Below, piece after piece: positions 36,392 to 47,030 of a stretch of 64,000 bases of DNA. The position numbers and the translations under genes are program-made. The stretch comes from Chamaea fasciata. Taxonomy: Eukaryota; Chordata; Aves; Passeriformes; Sylviidae. A model generated the notes under the pieces. The model saw only the letters and a list, made by a program, of their open reading frames with translations. It was not told where the DNA came from and ran no database searches. Numbering within the stretch: position 1 is the stretch's first letter; each line of letters opens with the position of its first letter. The DNA is taken from contig JARCOQ010000006.1 in NCBI GenBank assembly GCA_029207755.1, positions 9,952,513-10,016,512 of the forward strand. Direction: 5' to 3'.

Positions 36392-36635
36392 CCCTCAAGT
36401 TCTTTCTTGTCCTGAGGGGCCCAGAACTGGACAAAGCACTCAAAGTGTGACCTCAGCAGTGTCCAGCACAGGGGATGGGCACTGCCCTGGTCCTGAGGCT
36501 ACACCACTGCTGACACAGGCCAGGTGCCATTAGTCACCTGGGCACAGCTGGCACATGTTGGACCACTGTCAACCAGCACTCCCATGTCCTTTCCTTCCAG
36601 GCCACTTTCCAACCACTCTGCCCCAAGGGTTTAGT
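36392..36635 (-). mobile_element. CR1 LINE, 5'-ward half of the split copy
   Basis: It continues the antisense CR1 of 35401-35829: 'GTCCTGAGGGGCCCAGAACT', 'GGGCACTGCCCTGGTCCTGA', 'CACCTGGGCACAGCTGGCAC' and 'CCAACCACTCTGCCCCAAGG'. In element order this is upstream of the other half. The end near 36635 is approximate. Confidence 0.9.
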
Positions 36636-39054
36636 TTATCTCTGCACTGATGTAAATTAGGGTTGGCCCATTACCTCCTGTGCTCACTTAGGCTGGGTAC
36701 TTCACAATAACTTTTTAAATGCTTATTTAAACGTGTGGAAGAGGCTTTCTGCTGTGCAGAGGATATGGATTTTAAAAAAAGACTTTGTCTCATCCTGAGA
36801 AAGACTTGCTGCTCTACAGAGAAGCTAATCCAGATTCCTGCAGCCAGGAAGCTGAGATGGTGAGTTTTAAATGCCAGCTGAAAAGATTGTGACATGCGTA
36901 GATTTCAATTATCACACTTGGATTGTTTGCCTGATTCATAACCTCTTTACTAGGAAGGTTTCAAGCCCACTGCAGACACTTTTGCTGCCCACTGTATATC
37001 TGCAAGCTTCTTGCACTGCCATATTCTCCCAGGGTTCCACCACTCTTATTTCAAAAGGTGAATTTTGTGATTGTTGTGGAGCTGGCAGAAGCAGAGTAAC
37101 GTATGTGCAAACTTGTGTCTCTGCATCCATCCCAGATGGGCAGCTGGAGCTCTAGCATGGTCCTGCCTTCCTTGCCAGCAGATTAGGAAAGGATTAGGAA
37201 AGAGAAGGATACCAAGGGGAAGCATCATTCCATGTCTGTACCGCAGCAATGCTCCAGCTGGCATCGGCTTCCGTTTGCTCTGTGCTTTACATGGGGGATC
37301 AACGAGGGAGACGCACAGAGAGAAACTGGGAAGGCCTGGAAGTAGAAGGAAAAATTTCTGGCACTTTTAATTCTTTTATTTTCAGCATAGTGCGAGTCTG
37401 CAAGACAACTGCAGAACACATGGGGAGGATGGATTAGGGATTTGGGCACTGCCCAGCATTTGTGTTTCTGCTCCACCACAGACTCCCCATGGCCTTGGGC
37501 AAGGTATTAATGGCCAGGTGTGGAGCAGTAAGGTGTGAACACACCAAGCACAGAAACTCTGTGAGGGGGACCACCGGGTGAGTTTTGGTGTCTCCACAGA
37601 CACTACAAACCAAGATAGAGACACAGCTTGTGACTGGGCAGGGTGAAGGCTGGTGTGGACCTCTCAAAGCTGGCTACTTTAAGCTAACATGGCATAAATA
37701 TGGATATTTCTACACCAGACTCCACTGCAAGGCACAAGGTAGACCAGAGGATGGAAACAGATCACTAGATCATGAGTTATGGTCATGAAAATTAGTTCTA
37801 CAGCCCAGATGTGTGCTGAATGGAGCACTCACACATTCCCTATCCCATGGCACAGATCTGATGCCACCCAGTCTCCAGTGTCCCATAAATGCAGCCACTG
37901 TCTTCACCACCAGGATGTTCCAGCCCACCTCTGAAAACTCTGTCAGCATCCAGGCAGAAACTCAATATCCACAGGGATGGAGGGAAAGCATTCATGACTA
38001 AACGTGCTGCAAAATATAAAATTATTGGAATTCTGAGGTTATGGGCCTGGAGGTTAGCACAGATATGAGAGAGTTCCTACTAATGTCCTTGAATTCTCTT
38101 TTTTTTTTAAGGCTGAAGTCCCTTTCCAAAGAACTCAGTTCTTTGTGGAAGTAAAGCTGTAGTGTCAGGTAACAGCAAGTGGCATATTTTTAACACACTA
38201 CACTGAACGTGTTAAAGTCATGGAATTTGTCTGAGGGTTAGAGTGAAAAGGTAACTTCCCTGAATATGTGCTTCCTGGGAAAAATCTTCAGGATGTAAGA
38301 CAGTGAGTCATCTCCTAGAGCAGAGGAGAAACACAAAGCATGAAACTCTTAAAGCTCATCAGAGAGCAGGGCACGTGCACCAGGCAAGGTATTACACAAA
38401 TGGACATGAGATGAGCTAAAAGGTCATCTTTCCCTCCATTTTAAGTATGGATCCAGAAGGAAACATGCAAACAGCAAGGCCACCTCCTGCTACCAATTAT
38501 TCAGAAAGGTAAGAGTCCAGGCTGTGCCACAGAGAACCACTTAGGCCTTCTCATCAAAATGTGGCTCTGGCAAAGTGAATGCTGTGGGAGGTCAAATGCA
38601 TTTCCACTCAGGGCAGTATCAGTTCCAAGAGCCTGAATGAAGGATTAACAAAGATGACTTGACATTTACCTGGATTCATGTGCAGCTAATAGGGCTGATA
38701 AAAGTGCTCCATGAATAATGCATATTGGGTAATTTACAGATGGAAAGATTCATCTTCTTCCATAAGCAGAAGGGATGGGGGAGGGTGGAACATCAGACAG
38801 AAAAGATTGGCCTTTAGATCCATAATATCCTTATCAGTGGAAAGAGAGGTCAAGGTTTCCTGGTTTAGTATCCAAAGTGCTTCCATTAAGGAAGTAGTGT
38901 TAATTATATAGAGGGTCACAGCCCCATCTTTATTTTGAGGGTTTTTTTTTTTTGGTGGGGGGGGAGGGGGAAGGTGGGATTTAGGGTAATTAGGAAAATG
39001 CATTAATTGCAGTTGATTTCTTTGGGGGTGGTACATGGAGGGGCTGAACACTGT
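36636..39054. other. unique non-coding DNA
   Basis: No gene or dispersed repeat is recognised. A T-run followed by a G-rich block lies at 38942-38978, with runs of 8, 5 and 3 G and G-quadruplex potential. Confidence 0.45.
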
Positions 39055-39372
39055 GTCACAGAGGCACAGAACAGCTGAGCTCAGAAGGGACCTCTGGAGA
39101 TTGTTTGCTCCAAAACCCATGACCACAGAAACACCAGCTACAGCAAGGTCTCCAGGCAAGCATCCAGGAAAGCTGGGTTTGAAAATCTCTAAGGATGAAA
39201 ACTCCACAGTTCAATCACCCTGACAAGAAAAGTGTTTTTTTTTTTACCTTGTATTTGAATTGTTTCTTGTTTTCCATTAACGACCATCGTATTTTGTCCT
39301 CTTACTGGACACCACCTGGTCCATCTCCTTTACTCTGTGTATTGTATACACCTTGGAAAGATCCCTCACAAA
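39055..39372 (-). mobile_element. CR1 LINE fragment, diverged
   Basis: Antisense CR1: 'CAGAAGGGACCTCTGGAGAT', 'CCAGGAAAGCTGGGTTTGAA', 'GGATGAAAACTCCACAGTTC', 'TTTTGTCCTCTTACTGGACA' and 'GGAAAGATCCCTCACA'. It is the 'CCTCTGGAGATC' subfamily. It is more diverged than most copies here and contains a poly-T expansion at about 39234-39246. Confidence 0.82.
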
Positions 39373-40199
39373 GATAAATCAAATCAAATCAGTCTCAACT
39401 CTCTCTGTCTTTTTTCACTGAGAGATACTCCAATTCTTATTCACCTTTGAGGCCCCTGAGTTAATGTTACCGTGACCGTTGGGGCAGTATTTTGACCATG
39501 GATGAGGCGATTCCTAATGTTTCCAGGGAAAGGTGAATGTTTGGGTGAACATTTTCGTGTCCCAGACTGCAGCTGACAGGAACAACCATCCAGTCTGTCC
39601 TGCAGTTCATGGAAGGGGTGACACGGTGACTACCTGTCACTGTGCATCTGGTGTTCTTCAGAATCCAGCTCTTGAGAGCTCTTGTAAGAGAGGCTTAGAG
39701 AAAAGATGTCTTGCCTGGGGCCAGGATTAACGAGATTGAATCCTACTGGTGGCCACAGAACTGATTCAGTTTGAAAAGCGCTGCTGTGGGGTTTTGTTCA
39801 TTACTGTGATGGGCCCACAAATCAAACACAACTTTCCCAAGGATGTGCCTTGATAATTCAGTAATATCCCCTTGAAGAGCACAGTGCCCTTTAAATTCAA
39901 AAATCTGTGTTTTGCACAGACTAGAACAATTACATTTCTAATTAGGACAACTCAAAGCAATTTGGTAAAGCAGAGGAAGAAAGGGAAGACACTTTGTCCT
40001 TGCTTCTCCTTTTGATTTCAATCAGCTCAGTGGTTTTCTGTGTTTCATAAAAGTCTAAATGGCTTCTTTGCTCTTTCCAGAAGTCTCCCAGTCTTGACCT
40101 GTGGTATACCAGGTCCTTGCTAAACTCTCTGCCTGTGTCTTCCTGTGCCTGCCCTATCTTTCAGTCCTGAAACCTCCTTGAGGAGACCAATTAAGCTTG
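39373..40199. other. unique non-coding DNA
   Basis: No gene or repeat is recognised. Confidence 0.45.
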
Positions 40200-40380
40200 G
40201 AACGCGCTTCCCAGGACAATGGTTGCAGCACCGAGCCAGTCTCAGTTCAAGAAGTGTTTGGATGCTTTCTGGCACAGGGTGGGATTTTTGGGGCGTCCTG
40301 TACAGGGTCAGGAGTTGGACTTGATGATCCTGATGGGTCCTTTCCTCCTCAGAATATTTCTATGTTTTTATGATTCTTGG
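40200..40380 (+). mobile_element. CR1 LINE fragment, 3' end
   Basis: Sense CR1 tail: 'CAGTTCAAGAAGTGTTTGGA', 'GGCACAGGGTGGGATTTTTG', 'TACAGGGTCAGGAGTTGGAC', 'TTGATGATCCTGATGGGTCC' and a terminal 'TTTCTATG...ATGATTCT'. It is the same subfamily as the 30.3-kb copy. The 5' edge is approximate. Confidence 0.9.
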
Positions 40381-43300
40381 TCCCAAAAGAACAACTCCCT
40401 GTCCCTCTGCAGATTTCCATCTGTCCCAGTCACTTCCGAAAGCCATGTGGTATATGACACATTTTTAAAAAGTCAGATATCCTTTGCCATAATTGATCAG
40501 CTGAAAACACTCTATCCTGTTGATGCAAGAGGGCAGAAGGAAATTCCCCTGGCCACCAAAATTCTCCTTTCCCCACAGTTAAAAGTTAATCTGTACTTCA
40601 ATGCAGTGTCCTTGGGCCAAGGACATCCACTTCTTCATTCCCCTCTAAATTAGATCTGGACTTTAGTCTGAAGTTGCATTTAAATGAAGGACAAAATTCC
40701 TCCTGCTTTAAACAGAAGGAAAAATTCTCCGCTTGAGTTGAATTTTACCCAGTCAAGACTTCACACTTGTCTTGGTAAATAGGAAAAGACATCCCCAAGC
40801 TGGTGAGAAGGATTCTGACCAAACTCCCTGAGGCTGCACAGAAGGGTGCAGTCTTCAGGGACACAGAGCCACGACATCTGCCTCCAACTCTGGAGTCTGC
40901 AGGGATAGGACTCAGCTGTGCCTTGACTTCAGTGGCACAACGTGCACACAGCTCCCATCATCATGGTTGTCCCCTGCCACCACCATGGAACCTCAAAGAA
41001 CTCACCACTGCCAAGAACAAAGCTTTCAGAGCTCCCTAAAGGGGTCCAGCTCAGCCTGGGCTGTGCCCACAGACTGGTCGCTGAGAAAGGTGACACGAGT
41101 GTCGCTGAGAAAGGAAGAAAGTCCCATGGAACAGGAAACACTGACAATCCTGTGCTGCACAAAATCCTCTGCATTGTGTGGCCCCAAAAGCAGGATATTT
41201 AATGAGGGGCTGGGCTCCTTTACGTGATGATTTGTAGCACTTCTGTCAGCTGAAGTTTGGGCTCTTTGTGTATTCACAAACTGTGTGAGACTCTGTGTGT
41301 GTGTGTGACAGGCACTGGCAGCCACATCCCCTCCGGGACGTATTTGTGGAATATCAGCTATTTAGTTCCATCTTGTTCACTCAGTGGGCAAGCCAGAAAT
41401 AACTGTGGAGCAAACCCAAAACAAGCCTTTCCTCTCCTGGAGGATCTGATGCATCCCTTATCTCGCCAGACACGAGCCAGGTGAAATCACAACCTGGATG
41501 TCCTGTGGAGACTGATCCTTGCTCTCCTTTGGGTGTGAAGTATCCCAGGTGAGGTTTCCATGCTGTTCTGATACTTCATCCAAGGCAAGGATCACTGTTC
41601 TTCTGTAAATTGTGGTTGAACTTTCACAAGAGGTAACTTCCAATTTGAGAGTAAATTGCTTCTGAGTACCTTGGTATGAATGCAAAGGGTCCTAAGATTC
41701 AGTTACCAGAGTGGAGAGAGGCAGTGATGTGGGAGAGAAAAGAATCAATTTGGTGAAAACTGAAATAAATGAGACCACAGGAACCTGTTCTCTTCATGCC
41801 AAGTGAAAAACAAACAAACAAACAAAAAAAAACAAAAACAAAAACAAAACCCTGTTGGGGAATAAAAAAGTTCAAATATTTCTAATTCAGAGCACCAGGG
41901 AGAAAAATAAAGAAGAAATAAAGAACCATACTCCCTAACTGGAGAAAAGATGTTTTGTTGCCCCAGCTGCTACTGACCTGGGTAGGGGAGGCACAGATTT
42001 CCCCCCTGATTTTGCTTTGGTGTGTAAAAAAACCACACCTCCACATCCTTTAATCCTTTTGTTGTTGGCTATAAGGGGCATAATTATTTCTGCTATTGCT
42101 TATCCAGTTTGCTTGTCCATTCTGGGTGCAGCTATTTGGAGGCAGGAGTCCCACCTCCCATGTGTGAGTGCCCTGCCATGTGCTTGGGTTCAGGCAATGT
42201 TGGACACAGAATGTGACCCCTCTGCCAAGACGATTTGGGGGACAAAATACCACTACAGACCTCATCTGAGGCTGCAATCTCTGAAACAAGCAGCTCATCC
42301 ATGTAAAGCAAAGACTCCAGGCTCCAGGGAATACTGACATGGAGGCAGAGACAAGTCTGAGCTGGGCTCACTAAATTTCTGCTTCATTTCACTAAGGCAG
42401 GGAAGAAGAATGAGTTTTAGCAGCCAGGACAATTAATAATCAAGCCTCATGTCAGGTGAAAGTGTAATTAGCAATGCCAGATGGAAGTGCATCAACAGGA
42501 GGCACGGAATGCTCCCTCTCCCTTGGAATATGCCACACTGCAGCCACACAAGGTGCTCCTGCAGGAAAGCGGGGGCTGAGATCTCCTCAAGCAGAAGATG
42601 GAATTGGATTTAGGTTTATACCCACGGGCTGACACCACAAACCCTGTGCAATTGGTTAACATGACCTGCTGTGATTACTTTGTAATTCTTGTGCTCCTCT
42701 CCCCTTTGTTTTCTATTTATGTTGCAGCTACTTAATGAGTCTTATAAAATCCTGGATAGTTTTGGGGAAAAGCTATGATGCTTTCTGTTGGTAAACCAGC
42801 TTCTCACCTTTCCATTTCTTATCCAGTTCTCAAGTTTCTTCCATGAAGGTAACATCCAAGTTGTTTTAAAAGCAATTTTATTTTATTTTGAAGCAACCCT
42901 TTAGTAAACAGGCTGCCTCACTGCAGACTGCTCACTTCCATACTGAGGAGGAGGAACTCCTCTAATAATAATTGAAGTACAATACTTCCCTTGAAGTACC
43001 CCCAGGAGGCTCCCTTTATCTGGGAGAGGTATTGGAGTATTCCCGCCTAATCACCACGACACAGAAATAGTTTTTAAAGGGGGAAAATCAATTTTCTCTT
43101 ACCTTTTAAAATGCTAACAATGTACTTTGCTGGAGCTAAGTGGTTAGATAAGATCATACATCTAGTGCTGATGATCAGTCTGAAAGTGAGGGGGCAAAAG
43201 GCCCAGTGGGGTCCAGTGATAACTGTAACTAAAGAGAAATTCATTAATAAAAAAGAAAAAAGAAAATTGTTAGATGGTTCTCTCCCCTCAGTTCAGTTCC

Positions 43301-43797
43301 ACACCAGTACAAAACCCCAGCAGCGTTGCTCCCTCAGGTTAAAGGTCTGTTTGCCATCCCTTGTGACATTATCAGGGCTTTTTACTGTTAGCAGTATCCT
43401 CTGGGATCTGTGGCACAGACAAATACTTGACACTCACCTGGAATTCTGGTCCCTTTTCCCTCTGCTGTACCCCCTCCATTACCTGCTTTTGTGAGTCACA
43501 GTGGTGGCAGCAGTTCTGCCCCCTGAGATCACATGAGAGACTTGAAGAGAAATCCATCTGCTGGAAAACTGCATTGTCAACCAAACTTAATTTTTTTAAA
43601 TGAAAAGTATTTCCTTCCTGTAGGGAATTCACAACGTCTGCTTAAAGAAATCCAAACAAACCCCTAAACTGAAATACTTTCACCTTGAATCTTTCATTTT
43701 ATGATATGAGAAAATCCATAGGGGTGGAATTCTTTTGTTTGCTTAAGAAAAAATCTATTATCCTACTCAATGAGACTTTACGAAGCAAAATATATGT
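40381..43797. other. unique non-coding DNA
   Basis: A short (GT)n lies at about 41287-41308 and an A-rich (AAAC)n tract at about 41808-41851. No gene or dispersed repeat is recognised. Several overlapping open frames around 40800-41330 have no domain signature and no splice-site support that I could see. Confidence 0.45.
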
Positions 43798-43998
43798 GGA
43801 TTAGATATTAGGAAGGAATTCTTCCCTGTGAGGGTGGGGAGGCCCTGGCACAGGGTGCCCAGAGAAGCTGCAGCTGCCCCTGGATCCCTGGAAGTGTCCA
43901 AGGCCAGGCTGGATGGGCCTTGGAGCAGCCTTGGGATAGTGGGAGGTGGTGAACTAATGCTTAAGGTCCCTTCCAATCCAAACCATTCTGTGATTCTA
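43798..43998 (+). mobile_element. CR1 LINE fragment, 3' end
   Basis: A clean sense CR1 3' end: 'AGGAAGGAATTCTTCCCTGT', 'GTGCCCAGAGAAGCTGCAGC', 'AAGGCCAGGCTGGATGGGCC', 'AAGGTCCCTTCCAATCCAAA' and 'CCATTCTGTGATTCT'. A small deletion removes most of the 'GTCCCTGCCATGGCAGG' block. Confidence 0.95.
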
Positions 43999-45079
43999 AA
44001 CACAGAGGGTGGCTGAACAAATCTGACCTATTTCTTTTCTACAACATCCTCATCTCCTGAGAATTTCAGTTATGCCCCATTTGTTCTTGCAGTCAGCCCA
44101 CAGTGCTTCTTTCTTTCCCTCTGTTTCTTTTTTTTTTCCTTCATCCCATCTTTCCCCTATTCCAAGGTCAGTGTAAAAAATCCAGCTCTGGGAAAACATG
44201 GAGAAATCTGGCATTCACTGTTTTTGTAACCCCAAACAGAAATCATATTAAAACCTGAAGTTCAGTGAGTCTATGGATGTATGCATGGATAGATATGATT
44301 TATTGGATGTGTCAGGGGTTCATTTCATCTTTAGATAGAAAAACCATGAGGTGTGACTTGATGACTTATTAAAAAAGTGTCACACTACCTAGGAAGAGTG
44401 ACACCATAAAATACTTACACGTATAATTCCTGAGAGGGGCTTGTCAGAAGGATATCCCAGCACTATTTAATGGGAAAAAAGAATTATTCACGGATTGTTA
44501 GTTTTGCTTTTTACAAACAATGAGTCCAGTTAATTTTGTCATATCACTGGCTCGTGTTTGCAAGCTTCAATCACTCCTTTCAAACAGCCCAGCCTTCCCA
44601 GGGCACATGGAGTGAAAAGGCATCATTTTAATGGGCTTGTAGCTAATTAAAATGTGTGACATTCAGAATGCGGCTGGAACGTGGCATAAAAAAGTAATTA
44701 CAGGACAATACATCATGTCACGGACAAGTGGCTAAATGTGAGCATGTGCTGGCTAATACCATGCAGGAAAATCCAGCTTGAACCAGGCTCTTCCAAGCAC
44801 TTGGGGCTCTGCATGTTTCATCCAGGAGTGGTGGATGTGCTTTCACTACGGATAAGTTTCAAGACCTGTTTTGCAATTTTCCAAGGTTCTGCCTTTGATG
44901 TCCTGTTGTAGATTGACCTCTGTCCTCAGAGGTGCTGGCTGCTGTAAGGGACAGTGTGGCAAACAATGTTTGATTCCCAGGGGAAGTATTTTGTGCAGGG
45001 AACAACAAAGATTTGGGGTTTTTGCCTGATGTTGTGTATTCCAGGCTGCTTGGTGCACCTGCTATGGAAATGAACACAT
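43999..45079. other. unique non-coding DNA
   Basis: No gene or transposon is recognised. The block 44560-44780 is AT-rich with TAATTA-type motifs and lacks any repeat signature. Confidence 0.4.
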
Positions 45080-45440
45080 TCCACTAGCCCAGGTTGCTCC
45101 AAGCCCCACCCAGCCCGGCCTTGGACACTTCCAGGGATCCAGGAGCAGCCACAGCTTCCCTGGGCAGCCTGTGCCAGGGCCTCACCACCCTCACAGGGAG
45201 GAATTCCTTCCCAATACCCCATCTCAATCTTCCTCTTTCAGTTTAAAAGCGTTCCCTGTTGTCATATAATTCCACACCCTTTCCAAATGTCTCTCTCCAG
45301 GTCTCCAGTACCCTTTAGGCACTGAAGGTGCTGGAAGCTCTCCCTGGAGTCTTCTCCCAGGCTGAACAATCCCAATTTTCACAACCTTTCCTCATAGGAG
45401 ACATGCTCCATCCCTCTGATCATCTTCATCGTCCTTGGAA
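45080..45440 (-). mobile_element. CR1 LINE fragment
   Basis: Antisense CR1: 'CCCAGGTTGCTCCAAGCCCC', 'GGCCTTGGACACTTCCAGGG', 'CTGTGCCAGGGCCTCACCAC', 'CTCACAGGGAGGAATTCCTT', then the upstream part to 'CTGATCATCTTCATCGTCC'. The terminal tail (GGTTTGGGTTGGAAGGGAC) is missing, so the 3' end has been deleted or degraded. Confidence 0.92.
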
Positions 45441-45549
45441 GAGCAGTTTCAAAGAGCAGCCTGGGTTTCAGTAGGCAGCTCACCAAAAAAAAAAAAAAAC
45501 AACCCAGCCTGAATCAGAAAGGTTTCAGAAAAAAATTTGGAAATTATGA

Positions 45550-45671
45550 TTGGATGGGCCAGTTTGGATTGTGTTTGCACAACCTGCCCTAGTGGAAAAT
45601 GTCCCTGCATGGGGTTGGAACCAGGAGATTTTTAAGGTCCCTTCCAACTCAAACCATTCTATGATTCTATG
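45550..45671 (+). mobile_element. CR1 LINE fragment, short 3' end
   Basis: Sense CR1 tail: 'ACAACCTGCCCTAGTGGAAA', 'TTTAAGGTCCCTTCCAACTC' and 'CCATTCTATGATTCTATGA'. It lies about 110 bp beyond an opposite-strand CR1, with a poly-A run (about 45486-45500) between them. Confidence 0.92.
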
Positions 45672-46795
45672 ACTGAGGTCTCCAAATAAATGATGAAAGG
45701 GAATATTGCTGTATGGGCTGATAAAGTTAAATATTTTTGTGTCCTAGCCTTCTCCACCTCCACTTTTCAAACTACTTCTATTTATTGCAGATAATTAATT
45801 CTTTTTCTTTCTTAGCTACGAGCATTGGCTCACACTACTGTAGAGATTAAAGGCTTTTTTTTTTCAATTCAAAATCTTGTTAGAATTAACCCCAGATTCT
45901 TAACTTAGCAGTCAAAATGGACTCCATGCTGAACTCAGCAGTCCTTTTTAAAAAAGGGAATTAAGAATGTCTATTTGCCTGCTTTTCAAGGAGACTAATG
46001 TTAGAAAAGGGAAAAGGGGGATAAAAAAAGAAAACAAAATGTACCAGTACTGTTAGATTTATTGCTTTTATTATCTTTTCTTTGGCTTATGTAAATTTAA
46101 CTGAAATTTTTCAGACCATTAATCCATAATACCAACTATAGCCCTCTTTGTTCTTAATTTAAAATGGATGGATTTATAGAAGAGGGATGAGATTTTCAGA
46201 AGTACTCAATGCTGGCCCAACCCTACTTTGATGAAATAAGTGATAGAAACTCCCCCAGAATCTATTTAAGAACAGAGTAGAGCTGAGCACTTCTGAATCC
46301 CCCTCCTAAGTGAAGTGTGGTGAGGAACCAATTCTGAGAGCATTCAGCGTTGTGGTTTGCATGAAGTTCAGTCTTTTTTTTTTTTTTTTTGTCTTAAAAC
46401 TGGTTTGAGCTGTTTAAAATCTACATCCCAAATAGGTTTTGTGGACTCTAAAGGAGTCTCTTGAGCTGTTGTGGTTGGGTTCAGAAATTTGGAGTGGCTC
46501 GCAGAAAAGTGCAATAAAAGCATGCATAAGGGAGTTGGGAGACACCACGAGTAGCAGTGTTTGTAAGCTGAAATGAGATAAATAAATGTGGCAGGAATGG
46601 ATTTAAAAAGTCTCAATGTTTTTATTACTTGAAACTGACACAAGTCCCTAAGGTCAGTAGTAGTTTTAACACCTCTGTCCTCTGGAAATCTAAAGGGAAA
46701 ACCAGAAAGCACTGAAGAACCAAACACAACAGATGAGTCCTGGTGCAGAGCTGGGAGAGAGGAACCACCCTGCAGCATCAGGAAAGAAAGTTCAT
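45672..46795. other. unique non-coding DNA
   Basis: A poly-T run lies at about 46374-46390. No gene or transposon is recognised. Confidence 0.45.
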
Positions 46796-47030
46796 GGAAT
46801 CACAGAATGGTTTGGGTTGGAAGAGACCTTAAAACACATCCCATTCTACCCCCTGCTATGGGCAGGGACACCTTCCACCATTCCAGGTTGCTCCAAGCCC
46901 TGTCCAAGCTGGTCTTGGACACTTCCAGGAATCCAGGGGCAGCCACAGCTTCTCTGGGCACCCTGTGCCAGGGCCTCCCCACCCTCACAGGGAAAAATTC
47001 CTTCCTAACACCTACTCTAAATCTAAAGAG
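46796..47030 (-). mobile_element. CR1 LINE fragment, 3' end
   Basis: Antisense CR1 with a complete tail: 'GGAATCACAGAATGGTTTGG', 'GGGCAGGGACACCTTCCACC', 'GGTCTTGGACACTTCCAGGA', 'CTTCTCTGGGCACCCTGTGC' and 'CCCACCCTCACAGGGAAAAA'. Truncated at its 5' end near 47030. Confidence 0.95.

Noticed and set aside
40800..41330. Cluster of overlapping medium-length open frames, a possible exon
   Set aside because: All frames are open to a similar degree in a moderately GC-rich patch. No domain and no convincing splice sites.
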